Positions 22,966 to 31,600 of a stretch of DNA of 40,553 nucleotides are shown one piece after another. This DNA is from Clostridiales bacterium. Lineage in GTDB: Bacteria; Bacillota; Clostridia; Oscillospirales; Oscillospiraceae. A model generated the notes under the pieces. That model saw only the letters and a program-made list of their open reading frames with translations. It was not told the origin of the DNA and made no database searches. Where the stretch lies: assembly GCA_020860385.1 (NCBI GenBank), contig JAJBUK010000059.1, positions 1-40,553 of the forward strand, written 5' to 3'. The number at the start of each line of letters is the position of its first letter. Position 1 is the stretch's first letter. A program made the translations under genes and the position numbers.

Positions 22966-25900
22966 ATGCTAGCGACAAAGAAAACGATACAGGAGCCTGC
23001 CGCTCCCAAGCCGAAGCGCACATTTGTTTACATCCTTCTCATCGTCCTGTTCACGGCGGCGCTGTGCGTGGACGTGGCGAACCTCGTCACCTTCCCCGCC
23101 GCCTCCGCGGCTATGGGCGGCATGACAAGCCAGTTCACCATGGACATGGACGGCGAGGACGCCGATACCAGCGGCACAGGGGCCGAATTCGGCGGCATGG
23201 CCGGGGGATTCTCCGACGCAGACACCAGCGGCACGGAGGCCGAGTTCAGCGGCGAAGCCGGTGGCTTCTCCGGCGGTCAGCGGGGCGGCATGGGCGACAG
23301 GGCCGACCAGAGCGGCGTCACCGCAGAGATGCCCTCTGACGGGGAGATGCCCCAGGGCGCCGGCGGCATGGGGCAGTCCGGCAACGCAGCCGCCGGGGAG
23401 GACGCTGACACGGCGGACGCCTCCGGCGCTGCCGACGGGGAAATGACCCTGCCCGACGGTTTTTCAGGCAGCGCCGCCCAGAGCGCGGGAGCGCTCTACA
23501 CTATCCGCAGCGCCTTGCGAACGGCGTGGCTGCCGATGCTCATCGTCTGTCTTGTAGGGGACGGCGTGTGCATCGTCCTGCTGCTCCGGGCCAGACGGTA
23601 CAACAAGCAGCTGTTGGCAGCGGCGGCGGCTAAGACGGAGGGCGAAGGTGAGGACGAGGAGGATGAACTCGCTCCCCGCCGCAAAAAGAGACGCCTCTGG
23701 ATGATTCCCGTGGCGCTGCTGCTGGTGGTCGCCCTGGTGCTGGGGCTGCTGCCCACCCTCTCTGGCTCCACCACCAGCTCCGTCACCGTGGATGCGGAGA
23801 TACTCTCCGGCACGGTGGAGACCGGCACCCTGGACACCGTCCTCTCCGGCACCGGCACCCTGACGGAGGAGGACACGGTGGACATGACCCTGCCGGACAC
23901 CGTCACCGTGGAGACCTACTACGTCTCCAACGGCGACACGGTGGCGGAGGGCGACCTGATCGCCACGGTGGACAGCGTCTCCGTGGCGGCGGCCATCGTG
24001 AACCTGCAAGCCGACCTGGACGCCCTGGATGAGGATTTGGCCGAGACGGCGGAGGATACCCTCAGCGACACCGTCTCCGCCATCGCCGGAGGCCGGGTAA
24101 AGGTGATTTACGCGGAAGAGGATGTCAGCGTCATTGACACCATGGACGAATACGGCGCGCTACTGCTGGTGAGCCTGGACGGGCTGATGGCGGTGGACGT
24201 TTCCGCCGTGGACAGCCTCTCCGTCGGCGATAGCGTCACCGTCACCCTGCCCGACGGCACCGAGGAGGACGGACGGGTGGCCCAGCTGCTGGACGGCGTG
24301 GCCACCGTCACCGTCTCCGATGAGGACACCGACTATGGCGACACCGTCACCGTCACCGATGCCGACGGCAACGAGCTGGGCAGCGGCGATCTCTACATCC
24401 ACAGCGAACTGAAAATCACCGGCTACTACGGCACCGTGGAGGACGTGGAGGTGGACGTGGACGACGAGGTGGACGCCGGGGACGACCTGCTGACTTTGAC
24501 TGACGTGGGCAGCTCCGCCGAGTATCTCACCCTCCTGTCCCAGCGCGCCGACCTGGAGGAGCAGATGCAGACGCTGTACCTGCTCTATATGGATAACAAC
24601 GTGTACGCCGAGACCTCCGGTGTGATTTCCGGCATCAGCGACAGCGCCACCGTTGCCTCTTCGGAGGACAGCGAGGATTCCGAGGTCAGTACGGACAGTT
24701 CAGAGACTTCCGCCGAAGCCTCTGTGGATGAGACCGCCGCCTCCACGGTATCTTTCGTGCTGAACCTGCTGAGCAGCAGCGCCGACACCTCGGAAACGGT
24801 GACGGCCACCAGCCTGACCCTCAGCGAGACGGCGCTGACCCTGGAGGAAGGGGAGACCGCCCAGCTGACCGCCGCCGTCACCCCGGAGGAGTGGAGCGGC
24901 ACAGTGACCTGGGCCTCCAGCGATGAATCCGTCGCCACGGTGGATGGCAGCGGCCTGGTGACTTACGTCTCCGCCGGAAGCTGCACCATCACCGCTGCGG
25001 CGGACGACCAGATGGCGGCCTGCGCCGTGACCTGCCAGGAGGCGGAGGAGGAGACGGTGACGGCGGAAAGCCTGACCCTCAGTGCCTCAAAGGTCAGCCT
25101 GGCGGCGGGGGCCTCCCTCCAGCTGACGGCTACCGTCTCCCCGGAGGACTGGAGCGGAACAGTGACCTGGGCGTCCAGCGACACATCGGTGGCCACGGTG
25201 AGCAGTACCGGCCTGGTGACCTGGGTCTCCGCCGGAAGCTGCACCATCAGCGCTGCGGCGGACGGCCAGACGGCTACCTGTACCGTGACCTGCCAGGAGG
25301 AGACGGAGGACAGTGAGGACACCTCCTCTGCTACCCCTGAAACCGCCGACGGCGTGGAGAATGCCACAGGCGAAGCCGCCAGCGACATGAGCGGCATGAC
25401 CGGAATGACCGGTATGACCGGTATGACCGGTATGACCGGCATGAGCGGCATGACCGGCGACATGAGCAGTCTGTACGGCGACATGAGCGGCATGACCACC
25501 ATTGACGAGTCCGCCCTGTACGAGAGCGCCCTCCAGGAGGCCATGTCCGGCCTGGCGGGCAGCGCCTCCGACGCAACGACCACGGAGACGGAAGAGGAGG
25601 ATTCCGTCGGCACCTACACCGTAGGGGAGCAGACCATCCTCTCCATCACCCCCCAGGACTGCATGACCATCTCCATCAGCGTGGACGAGCTGGACATCCT
25701 CTCCCTGACGGAGGGGCAGGAAGCTGTTATCACGTTGGACGCTTTGACCGGTCAGTCCTTCACTGGCACCGTCACCGCCCTGGACACCAGTGGCACCAAC
25801 AGCGGCGGCAACACCAAGTTCACCGCTGAGATCACCATAGAGCGCACCGATGCGATGCTGGCCGGGATGAACGCCTCCGTTCTGATCACCCTGGACACCA

Positions 25901-26145
25901 CCGGGGATGTGCTGGTCATTCCGGAGGCCGCCCTGGTGGAGGAGGGCAGCACCACCTATGTCTACACCAGCTATGACGAGAAAAGCGACACCCTGGGCGA
26001 CCTGGTGGAGGTGGAGACCGGCGTCTCCGACGGCACCAATGTGGAGATCTGCTCCGGCCTGACCTCCGGCGACAGCTTCTACTATAGCTATGCCGACAGC
26101 CTGAGCTACACCTTCGTCTCCGGTATCAGCGGCCTTTGGAGCTGA
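22966..26145 (+). CDS. Large adaptor protein with three membrane segments and two Ig-like (BIG2) domains
   Basis: A 1059-residue protein, the last gene of the exporter cluster. Membrane segments are near residues 19-40 (FVYILLIVLFTAALCVDVAN), 188-210 and 245-265. A Gly/Met/Asp-rich loop links the first two and an Arg/Lys-rich stretch precedes the third. A HlyD/MacA-type adaptor core follows (about 270-570), similar to the first adaptor. Two tandem bacterial Ig-like group 2 domains occupy about 611-692 and 696-778, each with VTWASSDxSVATV and AGSCTI. Then come seven Gly-Met-Thr/Ser units at about 810-830 and the adaptor barrel and C-terminus (LLSITPQDCMTISISVDEL to the end). BIG2 domains inside an adaptor are unusual; binding to the wall or to a partner is a guess. 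GGGAGG lies 8 bases before the ATG at 22966. Confidence 0.8.
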   Translation: MLATKKTIQEPAAPKPKRTFVYILLIVLFTAALCVDVANLVTFPAASAAMGGMTSQFTMDMDGEDADTSGTGAEFGGMAGGFSDADTSGTEAEFSGEAGGFSGGQRGGMGDRADQSGVTAEMPSDGEMPQGAGGMGQSGNAAAGEDADTADASGAADGEMTLPDGFSGSAAQSAGALYTIRSALRTAWLPMLIVCLVGDGVCIVLLLRARRYNKQLLAAAAAKTEGEGEDEEDELAPRRKKRRLWMIPVALLLVVALVLGLLPTLSGSTTSSVTVDAEILSGTVETGTLDTVLSGTGTLTEEDTVDMTLPDTVTVETYYVSNGDTVAEGDLIATVDSVSVAAAIVNLQADLDALDEDLAETAEDTLSDTVSAIAGGRVKVIYAEEDVSVIDTMDEYGALLLVSLDGLMAVDVSAVDSLSVGDSVTVTLPDGTEEDGRVAQLLDGVATVTVSDEDTDYGDTVTVTDADGNELGSGDLYIHSELKITGYYGTVEDVEVDVDDEVDAGDDLLTLTDVGSSAEYLTLLSQRADLEEQMQTLYLLYMDNNVYAETSGVISGISDSATVASSEDSEDSEVSTDSSETSAEASVDETAASTVSFVLNLLSSSADTSETVTATSLTLSETALTLEEGETAQLTAAVTPEEWSGTVTWASSDESVATVDGSGLVTYVSAGSCTITAAADDQMAACAVTCQEAEEETVTAESLTLSASKVSLAAGASLQLTATVSPEDWSGTVTWASSDTSVATVSSTGLVTWVSAGSCTISAAADGQTATCTVTCQEETEDSEDTSSATPETADGVENATGEAASDMSGMTGMTGMTGMTGMTGMSGMTGDMSSLYGDMSGMTTIDESALYESALQEAMSGLAGSASDATTTETEEEDSVGTYTVGEQTILSITPQDCMTISISVDELDILSLTEGQEAVITLDALTGQSFTGTVTALDTSGTNSGGNTKFTAEITIERTDAMLAGMNASVLITLDTTGDVLVIPEAALVEEGSTTYVYTSYDEKSDTLGDLVEVETGVSDGTNVEICSGLTSGDSFYYSYADSLSYTFVSGISGLWS
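25393..25455 (+). repeat. Seven 9-base tandem units coding Gly-Met-Thr/Ser
   Basis: Seven in-frame units of the form GGNATGACC (one with AGC) encode GMT or GMS. Units 3-5 are identical at base level, which points to slippage. Length variation here would keep the reading frame. Confidence 0.9.
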
Positions 26146-26162
26146 CGGGAACCGACAAAAAG

Positions 26163-26197
26163 ACGCGCCGAAGCAGGTTCCGCTTCGGCGCGTTTTT
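26163..26197 (+). terminator. Intrinsic terminator of the MacAB-like operon
   Basis: ACGCGCCGAAGC (26163-26174) pairs perfectly with GCTTCGGCGCGT (26182-26193) and is followed by TTTT; the A-run before it could also serve the convergent ZIP gene. Confidence 0.88.
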
Positions 26198-26213
26198 CGG
26201 CCTGGGGCGGCAG

Positions 26214-26996
26214 TTACCCCAGCGCCACGTCCAGCACCATCATCAGAGAGAACCCCACCGCAAACAGGATGGTGCCGATGTCAGAGTGTTCCCCCTCCGA
26301 CTGGTCGGGGATAAGCTCCTCCACCACCACATAGAGCATGGCCCCCGCCGCAACGCCCAGCAGATAGGGCAGTATGGAAATCAGCCACCTGGCCGCCAGG
26401 ATGGTGAGGACAGCCCCGATGGGCTCCACCACGCCGGACAGCACCCCGTACAGGAAGGCCCGCCGCTTGCTGACCCCTTCGCCGTACAGCGGCATGGAGA
26501 TGATGGCCCCCTCCGGGAAGTTCTGGATGGCGATGCCGATGGCCAGGGCCAGCGCCCCGGTCATGGTGATGGTGCTGCTGCCGGACAGCCACCCGGCGTA
26601 CACCACCCCCACCGCCATCCCCTCCGGGACGTTGTGAATGGCCACTGCCAGCACCAGCATGGTGGTGCGGGTCAGATGGCTTTTGGGGCCCTCCGCCTCG
26701 CTGCTGTTCCTATGCAGGTGGGGAATGGCATGGTCCAGAAAGAGCAGGAACAGGATACCCAGCCAGAAGCCTGCCACGGCGGGCAGGAAGGCCAGCGCAC
26801 CCATGCCCTCTGACTGCTCCAGGGCGGGAATCAGCAGACTCCAGATGGAGGCCGCCACCATCACCCCCGCCGCGAAGCCGGACAGCGCCCGCTGGAGCAG
26901 GGGGTGGATGGCTCCCCGCAGGAAGAGGACGCAGGCGGCCCCCAGAGTGGTGCCCAGAAGGGGGATCAGGATGCCGGTTGCCACTTGTAACTTCAT
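26214..26996 (-). CDS. ZIP-family metal transporter
   Basis: A 260-residue membrane protein with about eight hydrophobic segments. It carries the two metal-site helices of ZIP proteins: AVAIHNVPEGMAVGVVYAG (HNxPEG) at about residues 120-138 and IAIQNFPEGAIISMPL shortly after. A short His-rich loop (DHAIPHLHRN) lies before them. ZIP transporters of the ZupT/GufA type import zinc and other divalent cations. The ATG at 26996 is supported by GGAGG 8 bases upstream; the open frame continues upstream without a start that makes sense. It is transcribed away from the metallophosphoesterase gene's end, 107 bases after it. Confidence 0.9.
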   Translation of the reverse strand: MKLQVATGILIPLLGTTLGAACVLFLRGAIHPLLQRALSGFAAGVMVAASIWSLLIPALEQSEGMGALAFLPAVAGFWLGILFLLFLDHAIPHLHRNSSEAEGPKSHLTRTTMLVLAVAIHNVPEGMAVGVVYAGWLSGSSTITMTGALALAIGIAIQNFPEGAIISMPLYGEGVSKRRAFLYGVLSGVVEPIGAVLTILAARWLISILPYLLGVAAGAMLYVVVEELIPDQSEGEHSDIGTILFAVGFSLMMVLDVALG

Positions 26997-27103
26997 TGTT
27001 GCTACCTCCGAATCGATTCGCTGGCCCGCGCCGGGCCGGTGGTATAGTATCCTATGCCGCTTCCGACAGATTGCGCCTGACGGACAGGAGACGCTTCCTG
27101 CCG

Positions 27104-27931
27104 TCACACCGAACCGTCCGGCGTCAACTCTATCACCACCACCTCGGTGGGGTTCCCCCACCGGGGCAGCCCGGCGGTGCTGTGCAGTCCGGCGGAGACG
27201 GCCAGCCGCCCGCCGTCGTACACCCCTTTGGTGTACTTCGGCAGCAGCCCCTGGCCGGGGGCGTAGACCCCGTGGCCCAGCAGCCGAATCTGCCCGCCGT
27301 GGGCATGGCCGCTGACGGTCAGCTCGATGCCGGTGGGTTGCACCAGCGGCTCGTAGTATTCCGGGTGATGGCACAGCAGAATTTTATACTCCGGCGCGGC
27401 GGCGAAGGAGGTGAGCCACCCCTCATCCGGGCGGGTGGACAGCCCGCCCAGCCTCACCGCTGCCCCGTCCCGGGTGTACACCGTCACGGCGCGGTTGTCT
27501 AGCAGGATGCCGCCTGCCTCTGCTAACTCCAGCAAATCCTGGGGCTGGAGATAGAACTCGTGGTTTCCCAAGGAGAGGTAGACGGGGGCGATCTGCGCTG
27601 CCTGACGCAGGAAATCCAGCCCGTGCCGCTCCTGGAGCATAGGGCGGCGTCTGCGCCGCAGCACGTCCATCCGGGGGCGCAGGTGCTGCTCCGCAGCCGG
27701 AAAGTGGGCCTGCCGGTAGCGCTGCTCGATGTCCGCCCAGGGGAGGTCCGCCGGAGGGACGATGCGCTCCAGGGTGTCCCCCGGCAGCAAAATCAGCTCA
27801 GGCTTCGCCTGCCGCAGCAGGGCCAGCGCCGCCTCCCCCGCTTCGTCGTGAAGGTCGGCGGCCACCGCCAGCCGCAGCCGGATGCCTTTGGTGTTGGAAA
27901 TCGTGTATCGGGTCAGTACCGGGCCGGCCAT
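27104..27931 (-). CDS. Metallophosphoesterase (calcineurin-like)
   Basis: A 275-residue protein with the calcineurin-like phosphoesterase motifs: LAVAADLHDE near residue 20 (D-x-H), ELILLPGDTLER (GD), VYLSLGNHEFY (GNHE), LLCHHPEYYEP (H) and LTVSGHAHGGQIRLLG (GHxH). It resembles the YkuE/YaeI group of membrane-bound phosphodiesterases, but no membrane segment is visible here, so it is probably cytoplasmic. The substrate is not known. The ATG at 27931 has AGGAGG 8 bases upstream and its own promoter. Confidence 0.9.
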   Translation of the reverse strand: MAGPVLTRYTISNTKGIRLRLAVAADLHDEAGEAALALLRQAKPELILLPGDTLERIVPPADLPWADIEQRYRQAHFPAAEQHLRPRMDVLRRRRRPMLQERHGLDFLRQAAQIAPVYLSLGNHEFYLQPQDLLELAEAGGILLDNRAVTVYTRDGAAVRLGGLSTRPDEGWLTSFAAAPEYKILLCHHPEYYEPLVQPTGIELTVSGHAHGGQIRLLGHGVYAPGQGLLPKYTKGVYDGGRLAVSAGLHSTAGLPRWGNPTEVVVIELTPDGSV

Positions 27932-27962
27932 AACATTGCCTCCTGAACGCTGGAATGGCTGT

Positions 27963-27991
27963 ATTGTATCACAGCGGGGCGCGTTCGGCAA
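27963..27991 (-). promoter_or_regulatory. Sigma-A-type promoter of the metallophosphoesterase gene
   Basis: TTGCCG (27991-27986), 17-base spacer, TACAAT (27968-27963) on the minus strand, about 32 bases before the ATG. Confidence 0.65.
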
Positions 27992-28074
27992 GGCGAAAGA
28001 CGGCGCAGGGTGGACGCAAAAGGATAGGAAACGGGGAGATTGGAAAAGAACAGGAGAAAATTTCAAGTCTGCTC

Positions 28075-28103
28075 TTTACTTTTTTGTAACTTTGGGTTAC
28101 AAT
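28075..28103 (+). promoter_or_regulatory. Promoter of ireB
   Basis: TTTACT (28075-28080), 17-base spacer, TACAAT (28098-28103), about 58 bases before the ireB ATG. Confidence 0.6.
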
Positions 28104-28160
28104 GTACTCATCGCAGCGTATTGTCCGCTGCCAGGCTTAGCCGATGGAGGTCCGATTCTT

Positions 28161-28412
28161 ATGTCTGATCTTGATTACACGCGCCGCTTTAGCCTTTCCA
28201 ATATGGAAGAGAATAAGACGCGCAAGGTGCTTTCAGAGGTATACACTTCATTACAGGAGAAAGGATATAACCCCATCAATCAAATCGTGGGTTACATCCT
28301 GTCGGAAGACCCGACCTATATCACCAACTTTAATAATGCCCGCACCCTGATTCGGCAGCTGGACAGGGATGAGCTGTTGCAGGAGCTGGTGCGCTATTAT
28401 CTTGGGGTCTGA
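28161..28412 (+). CDS. ireB: IreB family regulatory phosphoprotein
   Basis: An 83-residue cytoplasmic protein with the full IreB (formerly UPF0297) sequence pattern: TRRFSLSNMEENKTRKVLSE, then LQEKGYNPINQIVGYILSED, DPTYITNFNNARTLIRQLDR, and a C-terminal ELLQELVRYYLG. In Enterococcus IreB is phosphorylated on Thr by the PASTA kinase IreK and restrains cephalosporin resistance; the N-terminal TR..S/T region is the phosphosite region. GGAGG lies 10 bases before the ATG. Here the gene stands alone with its own promoter and terminator; the usual ruvX neighbour is missing. Confidence 0.95.
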   Translation: MSDLDYTRRFSLSNMEENKTRKVLSEVYTSLQEKGYNPINQIVGYILSEDPTYITNFNNARTLIRQLDRDELLQELVRYYLGV

Positions 28413-28439
28413 GCGTTGTAATGCGGTTTTGACAGATCG

Positions 28440-28476
28440 ATAGGAGCCTTCCTTTTGGAGGACTCCTATTTTATTT
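28440..28476 (+). terminator. Intrinsic terminator of ireB
   Basis: ATAGGAG (28440-28446) pairs with CTCCTAT (28463-28469), with partial inner pairing, followed by TTTTATTT. Confidence 0.75.
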
Positions 28477-28551
28477 GCGAATGGAAGCGCTTTTTGTGCA
28501 ATTTTTCGGGGAAAAAGGCGGGAATTGGCAGAAATTGGCGGTTACAAAAGA

Positions 28552-28580
28552 TTGACAACGTGGAAACAATGTGTTACAAT
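28552..28580 (+). promoter_or_regulatory. Near-consensus promoter of the 97-residue protein gene
   Basis: Perfect TTGACA (28552-28557), 17-base spacer, TACAAT (28575-28580), 30 bases before the ATG. It is the closest match to consensus among the promoters read in this window. Confidence 0.8.
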
Positions 28581-28610
28581 TTGGTTACAAGTTTGAAGGA
28601 GGTACTTGAA

Positions 28611-28904
28611 ATGGCGGATGCAAAGACAATGGCTCTGAGCTACAAAGGCCGTCCACTGCGCAGAAAAGGTAATTTGATTTACTACGGAAGTATGTCCGAT
28701 AAGTATATCATCATGTTCCAGGTGCTCGCCACAAAGAAGGTCGGCGATTTGGATGTTGCGACAAGGGTAGGGATTCAATTACAGTTGACGGCGGCGGAGC
28801 TGAAGGGCCGCGACCGCATTGTGAAGAAGGGCGAACGGGGGAACCTTTACGCCGCGATGGATCTCGGCAGCGTCTGGCTGGAACGGCAACTGGCCCGAGG
28901 CTGA
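28611..28904 (+). CDS. Conserved-looking small protein of unknown function
   Basis: A 97-residue soluble protein starting MADAKTMALSYKGRPLRRKG, followed by LIYYGSMSDKYIIMFQVL and a C-terminal helix. It is basic in the N-terminal third, and has no membrane segment and no cysteine. No family was recognised. The ATG at 28611 has an excellent GGAGG 8 bases upstream, and the promoter is near consensus, so high expression is likely. The NlpC/P60 gene starts 62 bases later with no terminator between, so the two may be co-transcribed. Confidence 0.75.
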   Translation: MADAKTMALSYKGRPLRRKGNLIYYGSMSDKYIIMFQVLATKKVGDLDVATRVGIQLQLTAAELKGRDRIVKKGERGNLYAAMDLGSVWLERQLARG

Positions 28905-28966
28905 GCAAGCGCGCGTTTGCCGCATACGGGCCTTCCGGAATATAGAAAGACGGAGGTACCCATGCT

Positions 28967-30943
28967 ATGAAACGATTGACGAAATCACTTTATTCCCTGG
29001 TGCTGGCGATTGCGTTGGCTGTCAGCCTGGCGGTCTCCGCTGTGGCGGTGGATACCGCGACTGTGAATACAGACTGCGTCCGCGTTCGGCGGAGCGCCAG
29101 CACCGATTCCGATGCCCTGACCATGCTCTCCAGCGGTGAGGTGGTGACCCTGCTCTCTGATGCAGACGGCAACGGATGGATCGAGGTGTCTTATACTGAC
29201 AGCAGCGGAAGCAGCGGCACAGGCTACATCCTGAGCCAGTATCTGAATCTCCCGTCCTCTACCTCTGAGGAGGATGCTTCTGAGTCCGCATCCGATGCCG
29301 CCGTGGAGAGCGATGCCGAGGCGGAAGCGGACGATACCGAAGAAGATGCCTCCGGGGAGGATACGGCGTCTGACGCCGACGCTGAGGAGGACAGCTCCTC
29401 TGACAGCGAAGAAAGCGAATCGGAGACGGGCGGCACCATCTCCACCAGGGTGACCAGCACGGCCACGGTCAACGCCTCCGGCGTCCGGCTGAGAGCCTCC
29501 GCCACCAAGGATTCTGAGACAAAGACCACCCTCAGCGAAGGCATTATCGTCACTGTGCTGGAGGAAGCGGACGGCAACGGCTGGATGAAGGTCTCCTATA
29601 CCGGCTCTGACGGCGAGACGCTGGAAGGCTATATGCTGTGCGACTATCTGGATGTCAACGCCATCGGCAGCGGTACCGTCAACGTTCGCTCCCTGATCAT
29701 CCGTGCCTCCGCTGATGACGAGGCCGACATCGTCGGCCTGGCCGAGGAAGGGGACACTGTGGAGATTTACGCCGCCCTGGACGGCTGGTACAAGGTGGAG
29801 TGCGGCGAGTACAGCGGCTATGTGGACAGCAGCTGCATCGATACGGACGAGACTTCCACCTGCGTGGGCTACGGCACGGTGACGGCGGACTACCTGAACC
29901 TGCGGAAAACGCCCAGCCTGGACGGCGAAAAGCTGACCACCATTCCGGCGGGTGTCACCTTCCAGATCACCAGCGAGGAAGAGGACGGCTGGTATAGCGC
30001 CATCTTCAACGGCTACAGCGGCTACGTCTCTGCGGACTATGTAAAGGTGACGGACAGCATTGACTCCGGTTACATCCAGGTCACGGCATCCCAGCTGACC
30101 CTGCGGGCCGGTGCGGGCACGGACTATGCCAAGCTGGCCATGATCCCCTGCGGTGAGCTTCTGGAGGTGGAGGGCACCGTGGGCGACTGGTATCTGGTGA
30201 CCTACAACGGCTTCACCGGCTATGCCAACGGCGCTTACGTCTCCGCCACCACGTCCAGCGGCTATCAGGCCTATCCGGACCGGGCGAAGATCACCGCATC
30301 CAGCCTGTCTATCCGTTCCGACACCAGCACCAGCAGCTCCAAACTGGGTAGCATTCCCCAGGGCGCTGTGGTGGCCGTCTCCGACATGGTGAACGGCTGG
30401 TACAAGGTCACCTATGACGGCGTCACCGGTTACATCGACGCCACTTATACGGTGGAAACCACGGACAGCGTCACCGTGGTTAATCACACCGCCACGTCCA
30501 GTTCTTCCTCCAGCTCTTCCAGCAGCTCCAGCAAATCGTCCTCCAGCAGCTCCAGCTCTTCCAGCTCCAGCAGCTCCTCTTCCAGCAGCTCCAGCTCCTC
30601 CAAAACAGGGGCGGCGGTGCTGGCCTATGCCAAGCAGTTTGTGGGCAATCCCTACAAGTGGGGCGGGACGAGCCTGACCAGCGGCTGCGACTGCTCCGGC
30701 TTCGTCAAGAGCGTGTACGCCCACTTCGGCGTCTCCCTCCCCCACAGCTCCTCCGCCATGCGCAGCGTAGGCAAGGCGGTCAGCGTGTCCGATATGCAGG
30801 TGGGCGACATCGTGTGCTACAGCGGCCATGTGGGCATCTACGCCGGCAACGGCAAGCTGCTCAGCGCCCTTGGCTCCAAGTATGGCATTACATACAACTC
30901 GGTCAACTACAAAACCATTCTGGCCGTCCGCCGCATCTTCTGA
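28967..30943 (+). CDS. Secreted SH3b-repeat NlpC/P60 (C40) cell wall hydrolase
   Basis: A 658-residue secreted protein. The signal peptide is at residues 1-26 (LVLAIALAVSLAVSAVA). Six bacterial SH3 (SH3b) domains follow at about 28-95, 160-226, 230-288, 296-358, 364-425 and 431-493, the first two split by a strongly acidic Ser/Asp/Glu linker (about 97-155). A nearly pure Ser linker spans about 506-545. The NlpC/P60 domain at about 550-658 has catalytic Cys576 in DCSGF and His621 in SGHVGIYAG. Such enzymes cut gamma-D-Glu-diamino acid bonds in peptidoglycan stems, with SH3b domains holding the wall. It ends at a strong terminator. Confidence 0.93.
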   Translation: MKRLTKSLYSLVLAIALAVSLAVSAVAVDTATVNTDCVRVRRSASTDSDALTMLSSGEVVTLLSDADGNGWIEVSYTDSSGSSGTGYILSQYLNLPSSTSEEDASESASDAAVESDAEAEADDTEEDASGEDTASDADAEEDSSSDSEESESETGGTISTRVTSTATVNASGVRLRASATKDSETKTTLSEGIIVTVLEEADGNGWMKVSYTGSDGETLEGYMLCDYLDVNAIGSGTVNVRSLIIRASADDEADIVGLAEEGDTVEIYAALDGWYKVECGEYSGYVDSSCIDTDETSTCVGYGTVTADYLNLRKTPSLDGEKLTTIPAGVTFQITSEEEDGWYSAIFNGYSGYVSADYVKVTDSIDSGYIQVTASQLTLRAGAGTDYAKLAMIPCGELLEVEGTVGDWYLVTYNGFTGYANGAYVSATTSSGYQAYPDRAKITASSLSIRSDTSTSSSKLGSIPQGAVVAVSDMVNGWYKVTYDGVTGYIDATYTVETTDSVTVVNHTATSSSSSSSSSSSSKSSSSSSSSSSSSSSSSSSSSSSKTGAAVLAYAKQFVGNPYKWGGTSLTSGCDCSGFVKSVYAHFGVSLPHSSSAMRSVGKAVSVSDMQVGDIVCYSGHVGIYAGNGKLLSALGSKYGITYNSVNYKTILAVRRIF

Positions 30944-30971
30944 TAGCAGCGGCGCACCTGAAAGAACCTGC

Positions 30972-31003
30972 GAACCCCCGCCAGATGGCGGGGGTTCTTT
31001 TTT
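30972..31003 (+). terminator. Intrinsic terminator of the NlpC/P60 gene
   Basis: GAACCCCCGCC (30972-30982) pairs perfectly with GGCGGGGGTTC (30987-30997) around a four-base loop, followed by six T. Confidence 0.93.
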
Positions 31004-31014
31004 AGGTGGAAGGA

Positions 31015-31043
31015 TTGCTTTTTGCCAAAAAATAAGATATACT
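31015..31043 (+). promoter_or_regulatory. Promoter of the GNAT gene
   Basis: TTGCTT (31015-31020), 17-base spacer, TATACT (31038-31043), about 46 bases before the ATG. Confidence 0.7.
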
Positions 31044-31088
31044 AATAAAAAGAGATGGCCTCGGAGAGACGTTTTGTTGAGGAGTGGT

Positions 31089-31589
31089 ATGATGCAGCTA
31101 AGCTATGAAAGGGCGACCGCGGAGGATTTGGACGAAGTGTACGCGGTGGCGCGGAGCGCTACCGCCGCGATGCGGGCGGCGGGCGTCGAGCAGTGGAATG
31201 AGCGCTACCCCACCCGGGAGGACTTCCAATCAGACATCGCCAGGAATCAACTCTATGTGGGCCGGGCCGGGGGACGCATCGCCGTCCACTACGCACTGAA
31301 CCAGAGCTGCGATGCCGATTACCAGAACGGCTATTGGCAGACGGAAGGCCCATTCGCCGTCCTCCACCGGCTGTGCGTCCACCCGGACTTCCAGCATCAG
31401 GGCATCGGGAAGCAGACGCTGCGCCACATCGAGGAGGCACTGAAGCCGACGCCCATTCGGGCCATCCGGCTGGACGTGTTCAGCGGGAACTTTGCCGCCG
31501 TCCGGCTGTACTGGCGGGCCGGATACACCCAGGTGGGTGAGGTGGATTGGCAGATGGGCCGGTTCTATCTGATGGAAAAAGCACTATAA
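31089..31589 (+). CDS. GNAT-family N-acetyltransferase
   Basis: A 166-residue cytoplasmic acetyltransferase. The acetyl-CoA site motif A is seen as LHRLCVHPDFQHQGIGKQTL (Q/RxxGxG/A as QHQGIG) at about residues 97-116, and motif B as AIRLDVFSGNFAAVRLYWRAGY near 130-151. The substrate is not evident. Two start codons in a row, at 31089 and 31092, follow GAGGAG; the second has the better spacing. It is a single gene with promoter and shared terminator. Confidence 0.9.
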   Translation: MMQLSYERATAEDLDEVYAVARSATAAMRAAGVEQWNERYPTREDFQSDIARNQLYVGRAGGRIAVHYALNQSCDADYQNGYWQTEGPFAVLHRLCVHPDFQHQGIGKQTLRHIEEALKPTPIRAIRLDVFSGNFAAVRLYWRAGYTQVGEVDWQMGRFYLMEKAL

Positions 31590-31600
31590 CGCAGAGCGAG

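Noticed and set aside
25393..25455. Tandem units considered as a CRISPR array
   Set aside because: Units are only 9 bases, contiguous without spacers and in frame with a protein.
26997..27374. N-terminal extension of the ZIP gene by 126 codons
   Set aside because: The extension is Arg/Ala/Gly-rich, antisense to the metallophosphoesterase gene, and the GGAGG before 26996 marks the true start.
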